A stretch of DNA of 42,836 nt from Batkoa obscura (GCA_030770535.1 JASVEC010000143.1:1-42836); one strand, 5' to 3'. Positions 20,271-30,668 are shown, counted from the first letter of the stretch. Notes: generated from the sequence alone by a model not told the origin. Numbers and translations are program-made.

Positions 20271-20313
20271 TATATAAAGGCAGGTAGATGTAGAATAAAC
20301 AATAAAACTTTCA
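20271..20313 (+). promoter_or_regulatory. TATA box of the velvet gene
   Basis: AAAAAGGTATATAAAGGCAG with TATATAAA starting 43 bp before the ATG. The same GGTATATAAGG form precedes the RNase T2 gene. Confidence 0.6.
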
Positions 20314-20904
20314 ATGATTTATAAAATTGAATTGATCCAAGGTCCAATACGTGCACGCATGTGTGGATTTGGTGAAAAAGATAGAAGGCCAATAGATCCA
20401 CCTCCAATTATTAAGTTAATTTTACCAGATGAGACGAATGTTAAGAAAGAATTCAATAAATTACAAAGCTTTATTGTACATTGCGATTTGTATTCTGATC
20501 CCGATACTAAATGTAGTAATATCAAGGGCAATAACCAACAAAATGTACGTAACCTTGTTGGTAGTTTAGTAGCTTCGCCACAATTATTATTAGATGAAAA
20601 TGATCAATACGGTATCTTTTTTTTATTTTTAGATTTATCAGTACGTACTGAGGGTAAATTTTTGCTCAAGTTTACTTTATTTTGTATCAATGATTCTGTG
20701 GAAGCTACACCAGCTACTCAATCTTTGTTTAGTAATATGTTTGACGTGTTCCCACCTAAAAGATTCCCAGGGATGACGGATTCCACAAACTTATCTAAAG
20801 CATTTGCTAAACAGGGGGTAAAGATAGCGATAAGAAAGAGTGAGAGGGGGTCAATTAACCAAGGGTATCAAGACACAATCGAAGAAGAAGAGGAAGGAAG
20901 TTAA
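20314..20904 (+). CDS. velvet-domain transcriptional regulator
   Basis: Single exon, 196 residues, almost entirely one velvet domain: YKIELIQGPIRARMCGFGEK, DRRPIDPPPIIKL near the start, LVGSLVASPQLL in the middle, GIFFLFLDLSVRTEGKFLLKF, then FPPKRFPGMTDSTNLSKAFA and KQGVKIAIR. These are the signature blocks of VeA/VelB/VosA proteins, fungus-specific DNA-binding regulators with an NF-kB-like fold that control development and secondary metabolism. The short acidic tail (EEEEEGS) is the only extension. I cannot assign it to VeA, VelB, VelC or VosA; the uninterrupted domain excludes the VelB-type internal insertion. It sits on the same strand between reductase copy 3 and the decayed copy 5. Confidence 0.93.
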   Translation: MIYKIELIQGPIRARMCGFGEKDRRPIDPPPIIKLILPDETNVKKEFNKLQSFIVHCDLYSDPDTKCSNIKGNNQQNVRNLVGSLVASPQLLLDENDQYGIFFLFLDLSVRTEGKFLLKFTLFCINDSVEATPATQSLFSNMFDVFPPKRFPGMTDSTNLSKAFAKQGVKIAIRKSERGSINQGYQDTIEEEEEGS

Positions 20905-21004
20905 TTTTTTACTTATAAATAATAACAGATGTATGAGAGAATAAAATAAACTCTAAAAAACAATAAACAAAGAATTACAGTTTTACTTAAGAATATAATT
21001 ATTA

Positions 21005-22050
21005 TTGTAGATCGCAACACAAAAGTAAAAGTACTCTATAAAGCACATTCATCTGGTTTACCACATTCTGATAAGCATTTTGAAATAAATGAACAAGGGA
21101 TTGGCCTTGGTTGTAAAAAGTCAGATCAAGGGAAGTTATTAGTATATAATTTTCATAAATGAGTGAATCCATATATGCGCTCAAGATTGAGACGAAGCGA
21201 GGTTAAAAACTGCTCCATAATACATAATATCAGAGAGCCAATTAGCGGCGATGTAGTATCGAAAGCAATAAGGCCATAAAGTTTCAAATATATGAAAGTG
21301 ATATTGTAATTACATTTGGCGATTGGGATGGATATTATGTGTCCAAGAAAACTCATACTAACTTAATTTCAGACGGCTTTAGGTCAAAAACATCACTTTT
21401 TTACTACCTAGATAACACTGGTATGTCTAATGTTGATGCTTAAGTTAACTCGGATATTATTTGTGAGCCGATCAAACAAAGAGATACCAATTTTATTTAT
21501 GCTGCTTCTGGAGCAGTAGATCAACTAATAGGGCAACACTGTAAGCAATCGGAATTAAGGGTATTCGGATCAAGTTGTAATAATAATAAGATCAACTATT
21601 TAATAAAGAAGCTGAACTTTGATGCTGCTTTTAAGTATAAGAAGTACGATGCTTTAGCCCTAGTATTTAGACAAAATTTTACAAATGACGTTGGTATTTG
21701 CTTTGTAATGTGAAGGGTAAAACTCTTAAAGTAATTTTAGAGGTACCAAATAATAAATCTGTATGTCACCATGTGATGTTATTTTATAATACAATAAAAG
21801 CAACGATAGTGATATAATTCACAACTTATTACAATTCATTGGCAAAGAAACTTATATACAAAGTTTTATTGTGAGTGGTAGAATGAATCTTTATCTAAAT
21901 CATTTGAGACTTTTATAGTATTTAAGCGAAGGTAAAATGAAATATAAAGAACATATTACTGAAGGTACTGAGGATCTTTCAATTGCTTTTATTGATATGG
22001 TAGAAGGTAGAAATTTTGGAAAAGCTTCAGTAAAAACTGACGAGCTTTAA
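21005..22050 (+). pseudogene. decayed reductase copy 5
   Basis: Follows the reductase from its second codon (NTKVK-LYKAHSSGLPHSDKHFE) to the shared C-terminus (EGRNFGKASVKT, stop at 22048). Recognisable blocks include NPYMRSRLRRSEVKN, the cofactor region (AASGAVDQLIGQHCKQSELRV) and YKEHITEG. The ATG is lost, and there are in-frame stops (for example TGA near 21160, TAA near 21278 and 21440) and frame losses. It is much older than the near-identical copies 1-3, except that the last 100 bp or so (YKEHITEG onward) are again close to them. Its 3' flank also matches the family. Confidence 0.88.
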
Positions 22051-22336
22051 ATTGTTTAAAATTGGCTAAATAAAATGGACTGATACTTAAATATTTGCAT
22101 TTTAAAGCTATACACGACCCCTTTACTATAAATATATTATAATCCTATGATCCTTTTTAATACTAAATTATGTTTTCGAAAGCTACTAATATATTATTTT
22201 ATTGAAATATTTATGGTTTTGCCTTTGGTAGTCTCTATTTGTTTCTGAATGATTCACCTTTTAAGTTTAAAATTTAAAAATTCATCTTGTAAACAATACA
22301 ATATTCGCCTACGTTTAGATATCGTCGTTATTAAAT
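22051..22336. other. 3' flank of decayed copy 5, no gene
   Basis: The first 50 bp match the reductase 3' flank; the rest is AT-rich spacer. Confidence 0.5.
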
Positions 22337-22583
22337 ATGCAATCCACAAGCTACAAGGCACCCCCTTCCGTCAAGAAAAGGTACGAAGTTGACTTGTGGC
22401 AAAAGAAGTCTCAAAACAATAAGCTTTATTCATCTTTTAATAAGTCCCCCACCTTATTCAAAACCATATGATAACTTTTTAAATGTTTACTATCACAATG
22501 CTAATAGTACAACTGAATTCAGTGTACTCTTCATTCAACTTATATGTGTTGATATCACTTGTGATTATTTCAATGCTTTTTAA
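22337..22583 (+). pseudogene. possible small decayed gene
   Basis: An ATG at 22337 opens 44 codons with better codon balance than the surroundings (MQSTSYKAPPSVKKRYEVDL, then WQKKSQNNKLYSSF). About 35 codons in, the coding-like signal moves to another frame (PPPYSKPYDNFLNVYYHNA). This could be an unrecognised intron or a frame break. No family recognised. Confidence 0.3.
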
Positions 22584-22613
22584 GTTTTTCTTTACCACCT
22601 CGGATTGAATATA

Positions 22614-22713
22614 TAGGGATGTTTTTTTTGATTCTATTACTTTTCCCTTTTTTAAGCGTTATTTGAGTGGGAAGATTGTTAATAAAATTCTTAAACGAAA
22701 AAATACATACTCA
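22614..22713 (+). mobile_element. hairpin element, near-complete copy
   Basis: TATAGGGATGTTTTTTTTG to AATACATACTCA followed by TA, with central TTAAGCGTTATTTGAGTGG. Confidence 0.8.
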
Positions 22714-22844
22714 TATCTTGTTCAAGTAGAACTATTAGAAAACGAATAGATGTTTGAGCTAGATTGTTTTTATCACAAACAAATAAGCACATTAAATTGG
22801 AACAAAAATGTGCAAACTTACTTCAGCTAAAAACAAATTCAAAC

Positions 22845-23190
22845 TCCCACATCATACATATTCCCAACGAATCCCTTCATCTCATCTTTAACTATATCTG
22901 GGTAAATATATGAGTGCCCAAATGTAAAGCGTAACCAGATACAAATCATAATCAAAGAGCATGTTCATATCAATTAGACATTTTTGATATTAAAATTTTG
23001 TACATGAGTGCTAATATTGGAGTTAAAACTTTCATAAATAATTGGGGCTTTTTATCACTTCCTCTGCTTTTCTTCTCTTAATCCTGTACCTCAATCTATT
23101 TCTTAAAGGATGAATTGCTTTGTTCCCAATAGTATTTGAAGGTAATTTTTGCTTTCTATAATTGTTCAATTCATATAAAAAAGAACATTT
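22845..23190 (-). pseudogene. coding-like fossil, minus strand
   Basis: Minus-strand reading from about 23190 to a TGA at 23032 gives about 50 codons after a possible splice acceptor (LNNYRKQKLPSNTIGNKAIH, PLRNRLRYRIKRRKAEEVI). A second open piece further on reads YPDIVKDEMKGFVGNMYDVG near 22850-22905. Base use is distinctly more coding-like than the surrounding spacer, but no family is recognised and the parts do not form one frame. Confidence 0.3.
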
Positions 23191-23459
23191 CTAATAATAC
23201 AATAAATAGAACTTTTGGCTATTTGTTAAAGCATATCTAAATCATAATAGATACAGATTGATAAAAATATTAATATCTAGATTGAGCTATTAAATAAAAC
23301 AGCTTAGTCTATTCTGGAATTTTTCAAAATATCTTTATAGCGTTAAATAATATTCTTCAAACGTTTTTATGGTCGATATAGTGTTCTTTTGTTGTTTCTT
23401 CAAATAGTTATTTAAACATATGATATAGAAGTTATATAAAAATATTAAAAATCAAAAAA

Positions 23460-23559
23460 TGGGATGTTTTTTTGGCTCCATTACTTTTTCTATTTTTTAA
23501 GCACTATTTAAGCGGAAAAATTATTAATAAAATTATTAAGCATAAAAATACATTCCTGA
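23460..23559 (+). mobile_element. hairpin element, near-complete copy
   Basis: TGGGATGTTTTTTTGGCTCC to AAAAATACATTCCTGA; central TTTTTTAAGCACTATTTAAG. Confidence 0.8.
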
Positions 23560-23677
23560 ATACCTTCTCTTAGCTTAAAACTGGTCATAAAAATTTAAAA
23601 AATTTAACCTTGGCCAAAGTGAACGAACTACTTGTAATTTCAAGCAAGCTTAAATTTATCTATACCTATCACACATA

Positions 23678-23777
23678 TCGAAATGTATTTTTTTGCTTAA
23701 TAATTTTATTAATAATTTTTCCGCTCAATAGTGCTTAAAAAATAGAAAAAGTTATGAAACCAAAAAAAATAGCCCCA
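23678..23777 (-). mobile_element. hairpin element, near-complete copy
   Basis: Reverse orientation; AAATGTATTTTTTTGC to AAATAGCCCCAT, with TTTTTCCGCTCAATAGTGC in the centre. Confidence 0.75.
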
Positions 23778-23874
23778 TATTTTAATTATGTTGACAATTT
23801 ATAGTTAATGAGTGCAACAACATTTTTCTAAAAAAACTATTTGCTTTTCGAGGCTTTGAAAAGCATTATAATAA

Positions 23875-23974
23875 TGGGGCTGTCTTTTTTAGTTTCATTA
23901 TTTTTCCATTTTTTAAGCGCTATTTATGTGGAAAAATTGTCAGTAAAATTCTTAAATACAAAAATACATCCCCA
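23875..23974 (+). mobile_element. hairpin element, near-complete copy
   Basis: TGGGGCTGTCTTTTTTAG to AAAAATACATCCCCA. Third copy within 520 bp. Confidence 0.85.
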
Positions 23975-24223
23975 ATATTATTAGTGTCTAAAGTATTAAT
24001 TTAAGTGGAAAATAGGCCATAATAAAAATGGCTTTATCAGTGTTAAACAAGTTTAACTCTGAAAAATTCTATTAATATAAAGTACATTTAAAAATATCTT
24101 AAAGCAGTAATCGTTAAATAAATACATTAAAAATTATGTAATAAATTAGAATAAATTAAACTAATTATAAAAGGTGAGTTAAAAGCTTTTGGCTTTTCAT
24201 TTTGTTTTGATAACCTAATTGAT

Positions 24224-25681
24224 ATGTATTATTCTAATAATAACAATAATTTAATTTCAACTACTACTTCTGATATCAGTTCTAATGAGAAAATATCATA
24301 CTTAGCATCAACAATGAGGATGAATAGAATAAGAGATATAATGGCTAGGACTAATAACTATAAATGGGTAAAAAGAGGTAAAGATGAAAAGGAAAGATAT
24401 TTGAATTATGGTATAATTATGGATGCGGGGCCGACTGGAACGTAAGCTGATTAAATATTAATCATAATAGCAACTATTGATAATTAATTTAGTCGACTTT
24501 TTGTTTACGAATGGAATAATCCAAGAAATTGTTATGCCTCGCCATATGTAAGACCAAGTCTCCACACTTCTGGACCAAAACAAGGGAAACAATATAGTAT
24601 TAAAAAATCAGGAGGATTATCGGATCTTAATCCCAATCAAGTTCAAAGTTATTTAAAAGATTTCATTGGTAATGTAACCCGGTTCGTACCTAAATCGGAG
24701 CATAGTAAAACGCCAATCTTCTTAAAAGCAACCGCTGGTATGCGATTATTAAGTAAAAAGCAATCAAACGATATAATGGAACAGGTAAAAGGGGTATTGA
24801 AAACTTCCGGTTTTAAATTTGATTTAAAATTCGGAGCTCAAGTGATCCCTGGGGAATATGAAGGAATCTTTGGCTGGCTGGCGGGTAACTACATGGCCGG
24901 TGTTTTAAATAATAATAATACTGCAACCGGTCTTAGTTATGGTATGCTTGATATGGGCGGCGCCTCATGTCAAATCACTTTTGAGGCTTCACAAGTACCA
25001 ATTGAAAACTCTTTTCCAATCAGTTTAAATGGCACTTCAAGGATCCTTTATACTCATTCTTATCTTCGATTCGGTAGAAATGAAGCTAAATCAAGATATG
25101 AAGTCAATGAGATTAATCCTTTGTCCAAAGGCTATGGTGAAAAAATCAAAGACCCATGCTTTGTTAAGGGTTATAAAGGAAAAACAAAAGATAATATTGA
25201 GTTTGAAGGTAGTGGGGATTTTAAACGATGTATTTCAAATACTAAAAGATTGCTATTAAAAGATTCTTTTTGTTCTACTATGTCTTGTGCTATCAATGGG
25301 GTTTATCAACCGGATATTCCTGATGATATGAAATTGATAGCTGTTTCTGCAATGTATGGAGTAGCGAATTGGTTCAAATGTAAAGGAAAATCCAATATAC
25401 AATGTTTGTTGAAAAATGCGGATTCTGTCTGTAGTAATTTAAATCATGAAGAATACCTAAAAGTATATAGTAAAACAAGCGACGATAAGAATATAAATGA
25501 TTATTGTTTCATGGCAGCTTATATTGTTAACATAGTAAAGGAAGGGTACGGACTATCATTAGATCGTACTATCTATTTTGATGGAGAAATTGATAGCGTC
25601 GAAATTGGATGGACTTTAGGGGCTATGATCTATGAAATTAATTCTTTATCTCTTCCTGGAAAAAACTGTGCTTTTCACTAA
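24224..25681 (+). CDS. GDA1/CD39-family nucleoside phosphatase (apyrase-like)
   Basis: Exons 24224-24441 and 24493-25681 join in phase to 468 residues. All five apyrase conserved regions are present: ACR1 DAGPTGTR (67-74, spanning the intron), ACR2 ATAGMRLL (about 152-159), ACR3 GEYEGIFGW with the catalytic Glu near 196, ACR4 LDMGGASCQ (226-233), and ACR5 GWTLGAM near the C-terminus. The family hydrolyses nucleoside tri- and diphosphates. Two oddities: the usual Ser of ACR1 (DAGSTGTR) is Pro70, and no signal peptide or membrane anchor is visible although ten or more Cys suggest a secretory protein. An upstream signal-bearing exon may have been missed. Hairpin elements lie on both sides. Confidence 0.88.
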
Positions 25682-25844
25682 ATTTTATTCTAAATTTTTT
25701 TGCAAGACTCATCTTGTATTTAAAATAAACTAAATTGTCGTAAAATTGAAACAGTTAATTTAAACAAGGCAATTTTCAAGTCATCACGCTTTTATTTTTT
25801 ATGGCATAACTATGTATATTTAGCGTATACTATGCTAAATAATA

Positions 25845-25943
25845 TAGCGATGATTTTTTTGGCTTCATTGCTTTTTCATCTTTTAACCACTATTTGGGTG
25901 GAAAGATTGTTAGTAAAATTCTAAACACATGAATACATCTCCA
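25845..25943 (+). mobile_element. hairpin element, near-complete copy
   Basis: TAGCGATGATTTTTTTGGC to GAATACATCTCCA, followed by TA; 160 bp after the apyrase stop. Confidence 0.8.
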
Positions 25944-26085
25944 TATTATAACCTTTTTTTTGATTTTTAAAATTCAAAATATAGCTCTTTTTAATTGGTT
26001 TATATATCAACTACCAAATAGTATTTCTGTATTCTACTGCATATTCTAGTAGTTCTATTTGAAAGTTAGATCATTGAGTATAGGA

Positions 26086-26188
26086 TAGGGGGATGTTTTT
26101 TTTGGCTTCATTACTTTTTCCATCTTTTAAGCACTATTTGAACGGAAAAATTGTTAGTAAAATCCTTAAATACAAAAACATTCTCACA
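26086..26188 (+). mobile_element. hairpin element, near-complete copy
   Basis: GGGGGATGTTTTTTTTGGC to AAAAACATTCTCACA followed by TA; central CTTTTAAGCACTATTTG. Confidence 0.85.
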
Positions 26189-26504
26189 TAAAGTACTCTT
26201 AAATTTAATTTGACTTTATTTTGGATGATAAGTTTTTTTATGAATAAATTATCTTAAGTAACTTCTAAATGTTAACTTATGTTCTTTTTGGAAATATTGA
26301 AGAGATTGCACTAAACATATTTCAAAATATACTTTCAGTGACTCTGTTTTGAACAAAAGTAAATGTTCTTTAGACCATCATTTCATATCGTTGTCTCCGA
26401 TTATGATCATTTTATTTGAATATAAGATGTAACTTAGTAAAATTGTTAAATTTGCTAAACTTTTATTAAAATAGTTTCAAACTGCTTTAATATTTATGTA
26501 CAAT

Positions 26505-26555
26505 ATGGGAATGTTTTTTACCTTTACCCTTTTTTCTGTTATTTTAAAATTGAGA
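26505..26555 (+). mobile_element. hairpin element, half copy
   Basis: Left half only: TGGGAATGTTTTTTACC through TTTTTTCTGTTATTTTAAA. Confidence 0.5.
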
Positions 26556-26784
26556 TTAACCAATTAATGCAGCTGCTTAAGTTTAAATGTGCGCTGGTAA
26601 ATTATGAATTTTATAACTAATTGTTTATTTTATCATGTTGATTTAACGCTTACTAGTTCAAATTAATTTTGAAATAAATAGTTGGCTAGCACACAGTCAA
26701 GCTTAAACAACATACTAACTAGTTAGTTAATTTCTGAATTTAAAAAAATAGTAAAAAAGGACAACTGGTAAAAATATCTCCATA

Positions 26785-26884
26785 CGGGGATGTATTTTTT
26801 CGTTTAAGAATTTTACTAACAATTTTTCTACTCAAATAGTGCTTAAAAAATGGAAAAGTAATGGAATCAAAAAAAACACCCCCA
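26785..26884 (-). mobile_element. hairpin element, complete copy
   Basis: Exact TA on both sides; CGGGGATGTATTTTTTCG to AAAACACCCCCA, with TTTAAGAATTTTACTAAC and TAGTGCTTAAAAAATGG inside. Confidence 0.88.
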
Positions 26885-26973
26885 TATAGTACTTGTTTTT
26901 TAAATATTATAGATAGCTTTTTTAATAGCTCATTCATTCGATGGTGCACTTATTTCAAAAAACAATAAAAAGG

Positions 26974-27240
26974 TTAGAATTGCACGTTGTCAAATTCTAT
27001 GCTTAATATAAAATAATATAAAACAAAATAGCTAAAAAAATAAGCCGTAATTAAACTAAGAATAATATCCATGAATAAATTTGCTATTTTTAAAGATTGA
27101 TTTAGTGAGTCATCATCAGCTTCAAGATTTAAAAAAAGTTAGCACCATGTTTTATTTAGTATGTTAAATAACACTAGATCATATTTGTAGTTTTTATATA
27201 AGTTAAGTGTTTTAATTAATATTTCCATCGATATTTTCAT
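26974..27240 (-). pseudogene. possible 88-codon small gene with one internal stop
   Basis: From an ATG at 27240: MKISMEILIKTLNLYKNYKY, then LVLFNILNKTWC, an in-frame TAA, LFLNLEADDDSLNQSL, a hydrophobic stretch (FMDIILSLITAYFFSYF) and a stop at 26974. The frame is otherwise open over 267 bp of very AT-rich DNA and would encode a small single-span membrane protein. The stop sits in a GCTAAC context that could be an intron branch site, so splicing is an alternative. Unrecognised; may be chance. Confidence 0.3.
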
Positions 27241-27633
27241 TTTAATATATTAAATTGTTATCAATTTTCACAAAAATTAGGTGTGAAAACGTGACAATAT
27301 AAATTTGAGTCTACAACATAAAGTCAATGAACGGTATTTATACAGAAATATATTTAAAAAAATGGAAGCACGAGTTGTAATAATAATTTTGTGTTATATA
27401 ATATAACATTTTTTTTCATACTTTATTCCAATATCCATTACTTTTTACTACTTAAAGTTAATTTAATGTTTTGTATATCAAATTTAAAACCATTTCTACA
27501 TATTAATGATTTATAACCTAATTATACTTCCACATGCTAAATTATTCCCAAGAATAAATACAGTGAATAAAAAAATTAACAGAGAAATAAAATTTATTTA
27601 ATTTGACAGTACCTCTAAATTAAATAAAAAAGG
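27241..27633. other. intergenic, upstream of RNase T2
   Basis: AT-rich, no ORF. It presumably holds the RNase T2 promoter region; nothing specific recognised before the TATA box. Confidence 0.5.
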
Positions 27634-27705
27634 TATATAAGGAAGGCATAGTATATTTCGACTTTAACAATTAGTAAATAAAAATAATAAATAATAAATA
27701 ACCAG
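27634..27705 (+). promoter_or_regulatory. TATA box and leader of RNase T2
   Basis: AAAAAAGGTATATAAGGAAG; TATATAA begins 72 bp before the ATG and has the same GGTATATAA(A/G)G form as the velvet gene. Confidence 0.6.
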
Positions 27706-28437
27706 ATGAAATTCTCTACTGGACTTGTATTATCAACCCTAACTTTTAGCGCTTTTGGGCAATTAAACTCAAACCTTGCTTGTAGTAGTGATGTTCGCTC
27801 ATGTTCAGCAAGTGCTGTAGATAAATGTTGTACCCCAGATATGGGCTTATTAGTATTAGCTTTACAATGGATTCCAGGACTAGGCCCAAGGGATGCGTTT
27901 ACTGTTCATGGCTTATGGCCTAATAACTGTGATGGAACTTATGGATCAGCAGAAGGATGTGATACCTCCCGCAATTATAATGACCTTGATGCTATCGTAG
28001 GTGCTGATTCGTCTTTGGAATCTGATATGAACACTTATTGGGCATCTTACAAAGGAGACAATCCTGCTTTTTGGGAGCATGAGTGGAGCAAACATGGCAC
28101 ATGCTATAGCGTATTTGCGCCAAATTGTTATTCTTCATATTCAAAAGGACAAGATGCTAGAGACTATTTTAAAACAGGTTTAAAATTAAGATCTGAATTC
28201 AACCTCTATCAGACACTTAAAAGCTCTGGTATCGTTCCTGGAGGCTCTTATCCTAGAAATGATTTTATCGCTGCTTTAAACAAACTTGGTGCTCAAGTTC
28301 AACTTATCTGTAAAAGCGGTGCTATAAATGAAATCAGACTTCATATGTATGTAACCGGAAAAGATAATTTCCAAATTACTAACTCTCCAGCAATGGGATC
28401 TTGCCCTAAGACAATCAGATACCCTATTAAAAATTGA
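27706..28437 (+). CDS. secreted ribonuclease T2
   Basis: Single exon, 243 residues. A signal peptide (MKFSTGLVLSTLTFSAFGQ, cleavage near 19) precedes a Cys-rich mature enzyme. Both catalytic segments are intact: CAS I FTVHGLWP (65-72, His68) and CAS II FWEHEWSKHGTC (122-133, His125, Glu126, His130). The family cleaves single-stranded RNA through 2',3'-cyclic phosphates, in the secretory pathway, vacuole or outside the cell. The length is that of the compact fungal T2 core without a C-terminal extension. Expected roles are phosphate and nucleotide scavenging or action on foreign RNA. Together with the apyrase it could form an extracellular nucleotide-salvage pair, which is inference from proximity only. 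Confidence 0.95.
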   Translation: MKFSTGLVLSTLTFSAFGQLNSNLACSSDVRSCSASAVDKCCTPDMGLLVLALQWIPGLGPRDAFTVHGLWPNNCDGTYGSAEGCDTSRNYNDLDAIVGADSSLESDMNTYWASYKGDNPAFWEHEWSKHGTCYSVFAPNCYSSYSKGQDARDYFKTGLKLRSEFNLYQTLKSSGIVPGGSYPRNDFIAALNKLGAQVQLICKSGAINEIRLHMYVTGKDNFQITNSPAMGSCPKTIRYPIKN

Positions 28438-29463
28438 ATTTTGTTTATAAAGGATAAGTTAGATTAATAAAGTTGGCTTAATATGTATAAATTTCAAATT
28501 CTGTAACACTTGATATTATGAAACCGTAACAGCGATACTATTAATCTGACTTTACATTTTCATTTTGCCATACTCACATTAATATTTATTGCTTAAAAGT
28601 TTAATACTTCAAGGATATCTTGTTTATACTCAAATATAATTTTGGAATAAACACATTAAGATTTCAAAGTATTCTAGACGTTGGCTTAAGTATAAATCCA
28701 TTTATGTAAATTTTATATAAAGGCCCCATCTTTTGTTTTTATGCTTGCCTTCCGCTCTTTTATTTGTAAACTATTATCCTTTCGTGCATAATTTATAATG
28801 TTTTTAGTTGCGATTCTCTATGCCTAAAAGCTCTATAGAAGCTCTACTAAAACTAAACACTGGCTATCTTAATTTCTCTGCTAGTATTTCTTGACAAGTA
28901 ATACAAAATGATACAAAGAACAATTTCCCAACATAAATCAATCTTGTTTTAACTGATTTTGAGAAGTAAAACCATTATTGCATTTAAAGCTATCATATAT
29001 TCAATGTTAACATTACTTTTGTATCAAATTGGCATCATTTTAAATATTACTGCACTAATGGTTGTCCAAGCACAAAAGAAAGCTGATTTTACTTTAAGTT
29101 ATGTTTATAAAATCCAATTTTTCCTGATTATTCTGACCTTGAAAATACTGTATTTTAGTTAATAACGATTGTCTACATTATAAAAATTGAACAAATACAG
29201 AGCCATAAAATTTAGCTAAATGGTTCATTATTTTATCGAAGTTATAGATATAATTAAAATAACTGTAGCGTCCTACATATTTTACATCTAAAGTTTTTTG
29301 ACTTAGGAAATAAAAATTTTATACATAATGGGAGCATTGAGGATATGTATCTATATTGATTTTGTTGATTTTATATTTAATTAAAACGATATTTATATAT
29401 ATCAAATAAAGCTTAGATTTTATAAGGTTCCCCAAAGAGCTATACACAATCAAAAACTATTAT
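28438..29463. other. intergenic, no gene seen
   Basis: AT-rich. The longest open frame (28959-29162) lacks an ATG and shows no coding character. Confidence 0.5.
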
Positions 29464-29565
29464 TAGGGGATGTTTTTTTTGGCTTCATTATTTTTTCCAT
29501 CTTTTAAGCACTATTTGAGTGGCAAAATTATTAGCAAAATTCTTAAACACAAAAATACATCCCCA
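29464..29565 (+). mobile_element. hairpin element, complete copy
   Basis: AGGGGATGTTTTTTTTGGC to AAAAATACATCCCCA, flanked by TTA on each side. One of the best preserved copies. Confidence 0.88.
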
Positions 29566-30668
29566 TTATCTTTTTATGGCTTGTGATTTTAGCCCAGTAT
29601 ATAAATGGTATGTTGAAACAGAAATGGAGGTACATCAAACTAATAGCCAACTTGATTAAACGTAAAGTTTGCTAGTTTAGCAAGACGTAACCCCTCTTTT
29701 TGCTATACTAAGATTTATAATACGGCCATTTTCATCAAATTATAAATTCTTTATATTTCATACTATTACGAACTGTTTTTTTGATGAATACTTTTCGGCT
29801 TTATAGGAATTTAAGTGATATCTGACTTAATTAATAATGTACCATATATATGTGTATATTTAATATTATGTTATCTTAATTTCCTATATGATCTTTTATT
29901 TCATACTAAAATTAAGTTTACTATAAGCTAAAAATACAAATTCATTTTTTATATAATTTATATTAAATTTTATAGATGATTTGGATACTATAAGGTTTTA
30001 ATTTTCGTGTTTTTCATGAGAAATTTGAATCAAAATTCAAAGTGTCCAACACTTATTCTATACTTATTCTATCCCTCAATTTGCTAGAACAAATAGTAAC
30101 TTGGTATTCTAATGAGAACTTATAGCATCTGCTTAAATATCAAAAAAGGTCACAAAACAAAAAAGGTAAGCCAAGATAAAATTATGATCTTTAAAAAGAT
30201 ACATAAATTTTGCCTTTCATAAATTTGTAAATTCATCTTTCAGATACTATCAATGTTTTTTCACACATGTTATGTTTCATTGGAAGTTTTGAAAATCCAA
30301 AGAGAATATTGAGAAAATATCTGAAAATGACTATATAATAACGTTTTGAGTTAGTTTAACTTGACATGCTGAAACTAAGAAACAACTGTTAGTAACTGTA
30401 TATAAAATTTTAGGCATGTTTTATAAACTGGTGATTTAATGAAAGTTAGTCTGATTATAAAGAACCATTGATACCTTTGCAAGATGTTGATAATTTCAAA
30501 TGCATTAAATTAATTACAAGGGCTTAAAGGTTTATACTTTATAAAAAATAGCCTTTGAGTATTGCTGTATTGTTACCTTGATAGGTTCTTAAGTCAGGTT
30601 GATTTATATGCATTTATTAAACAGAAATTTAAGGTGATAAGTTTTAAAAACTTTGGCTACTAACAATA
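29566..30668. other. intergenic, no gene seen
   Basis: A 27-codon frame starts at about 29576 directly after the hairpin element (MACDFSPVYKWYVETEMEVH), too short to call. The rest is featureless AT-rich DNA. Confidence 0.45.

Noticed and set aside
20319-20531. Minus-strand frame over the velvet gene
   Set aside because: Antisense shadow of a strongly conserved domain.
26740-26949. 69-codon minus-strand frame
   Set aside because: Most of it lies inside a hairpin element, so the open frame is incidental.
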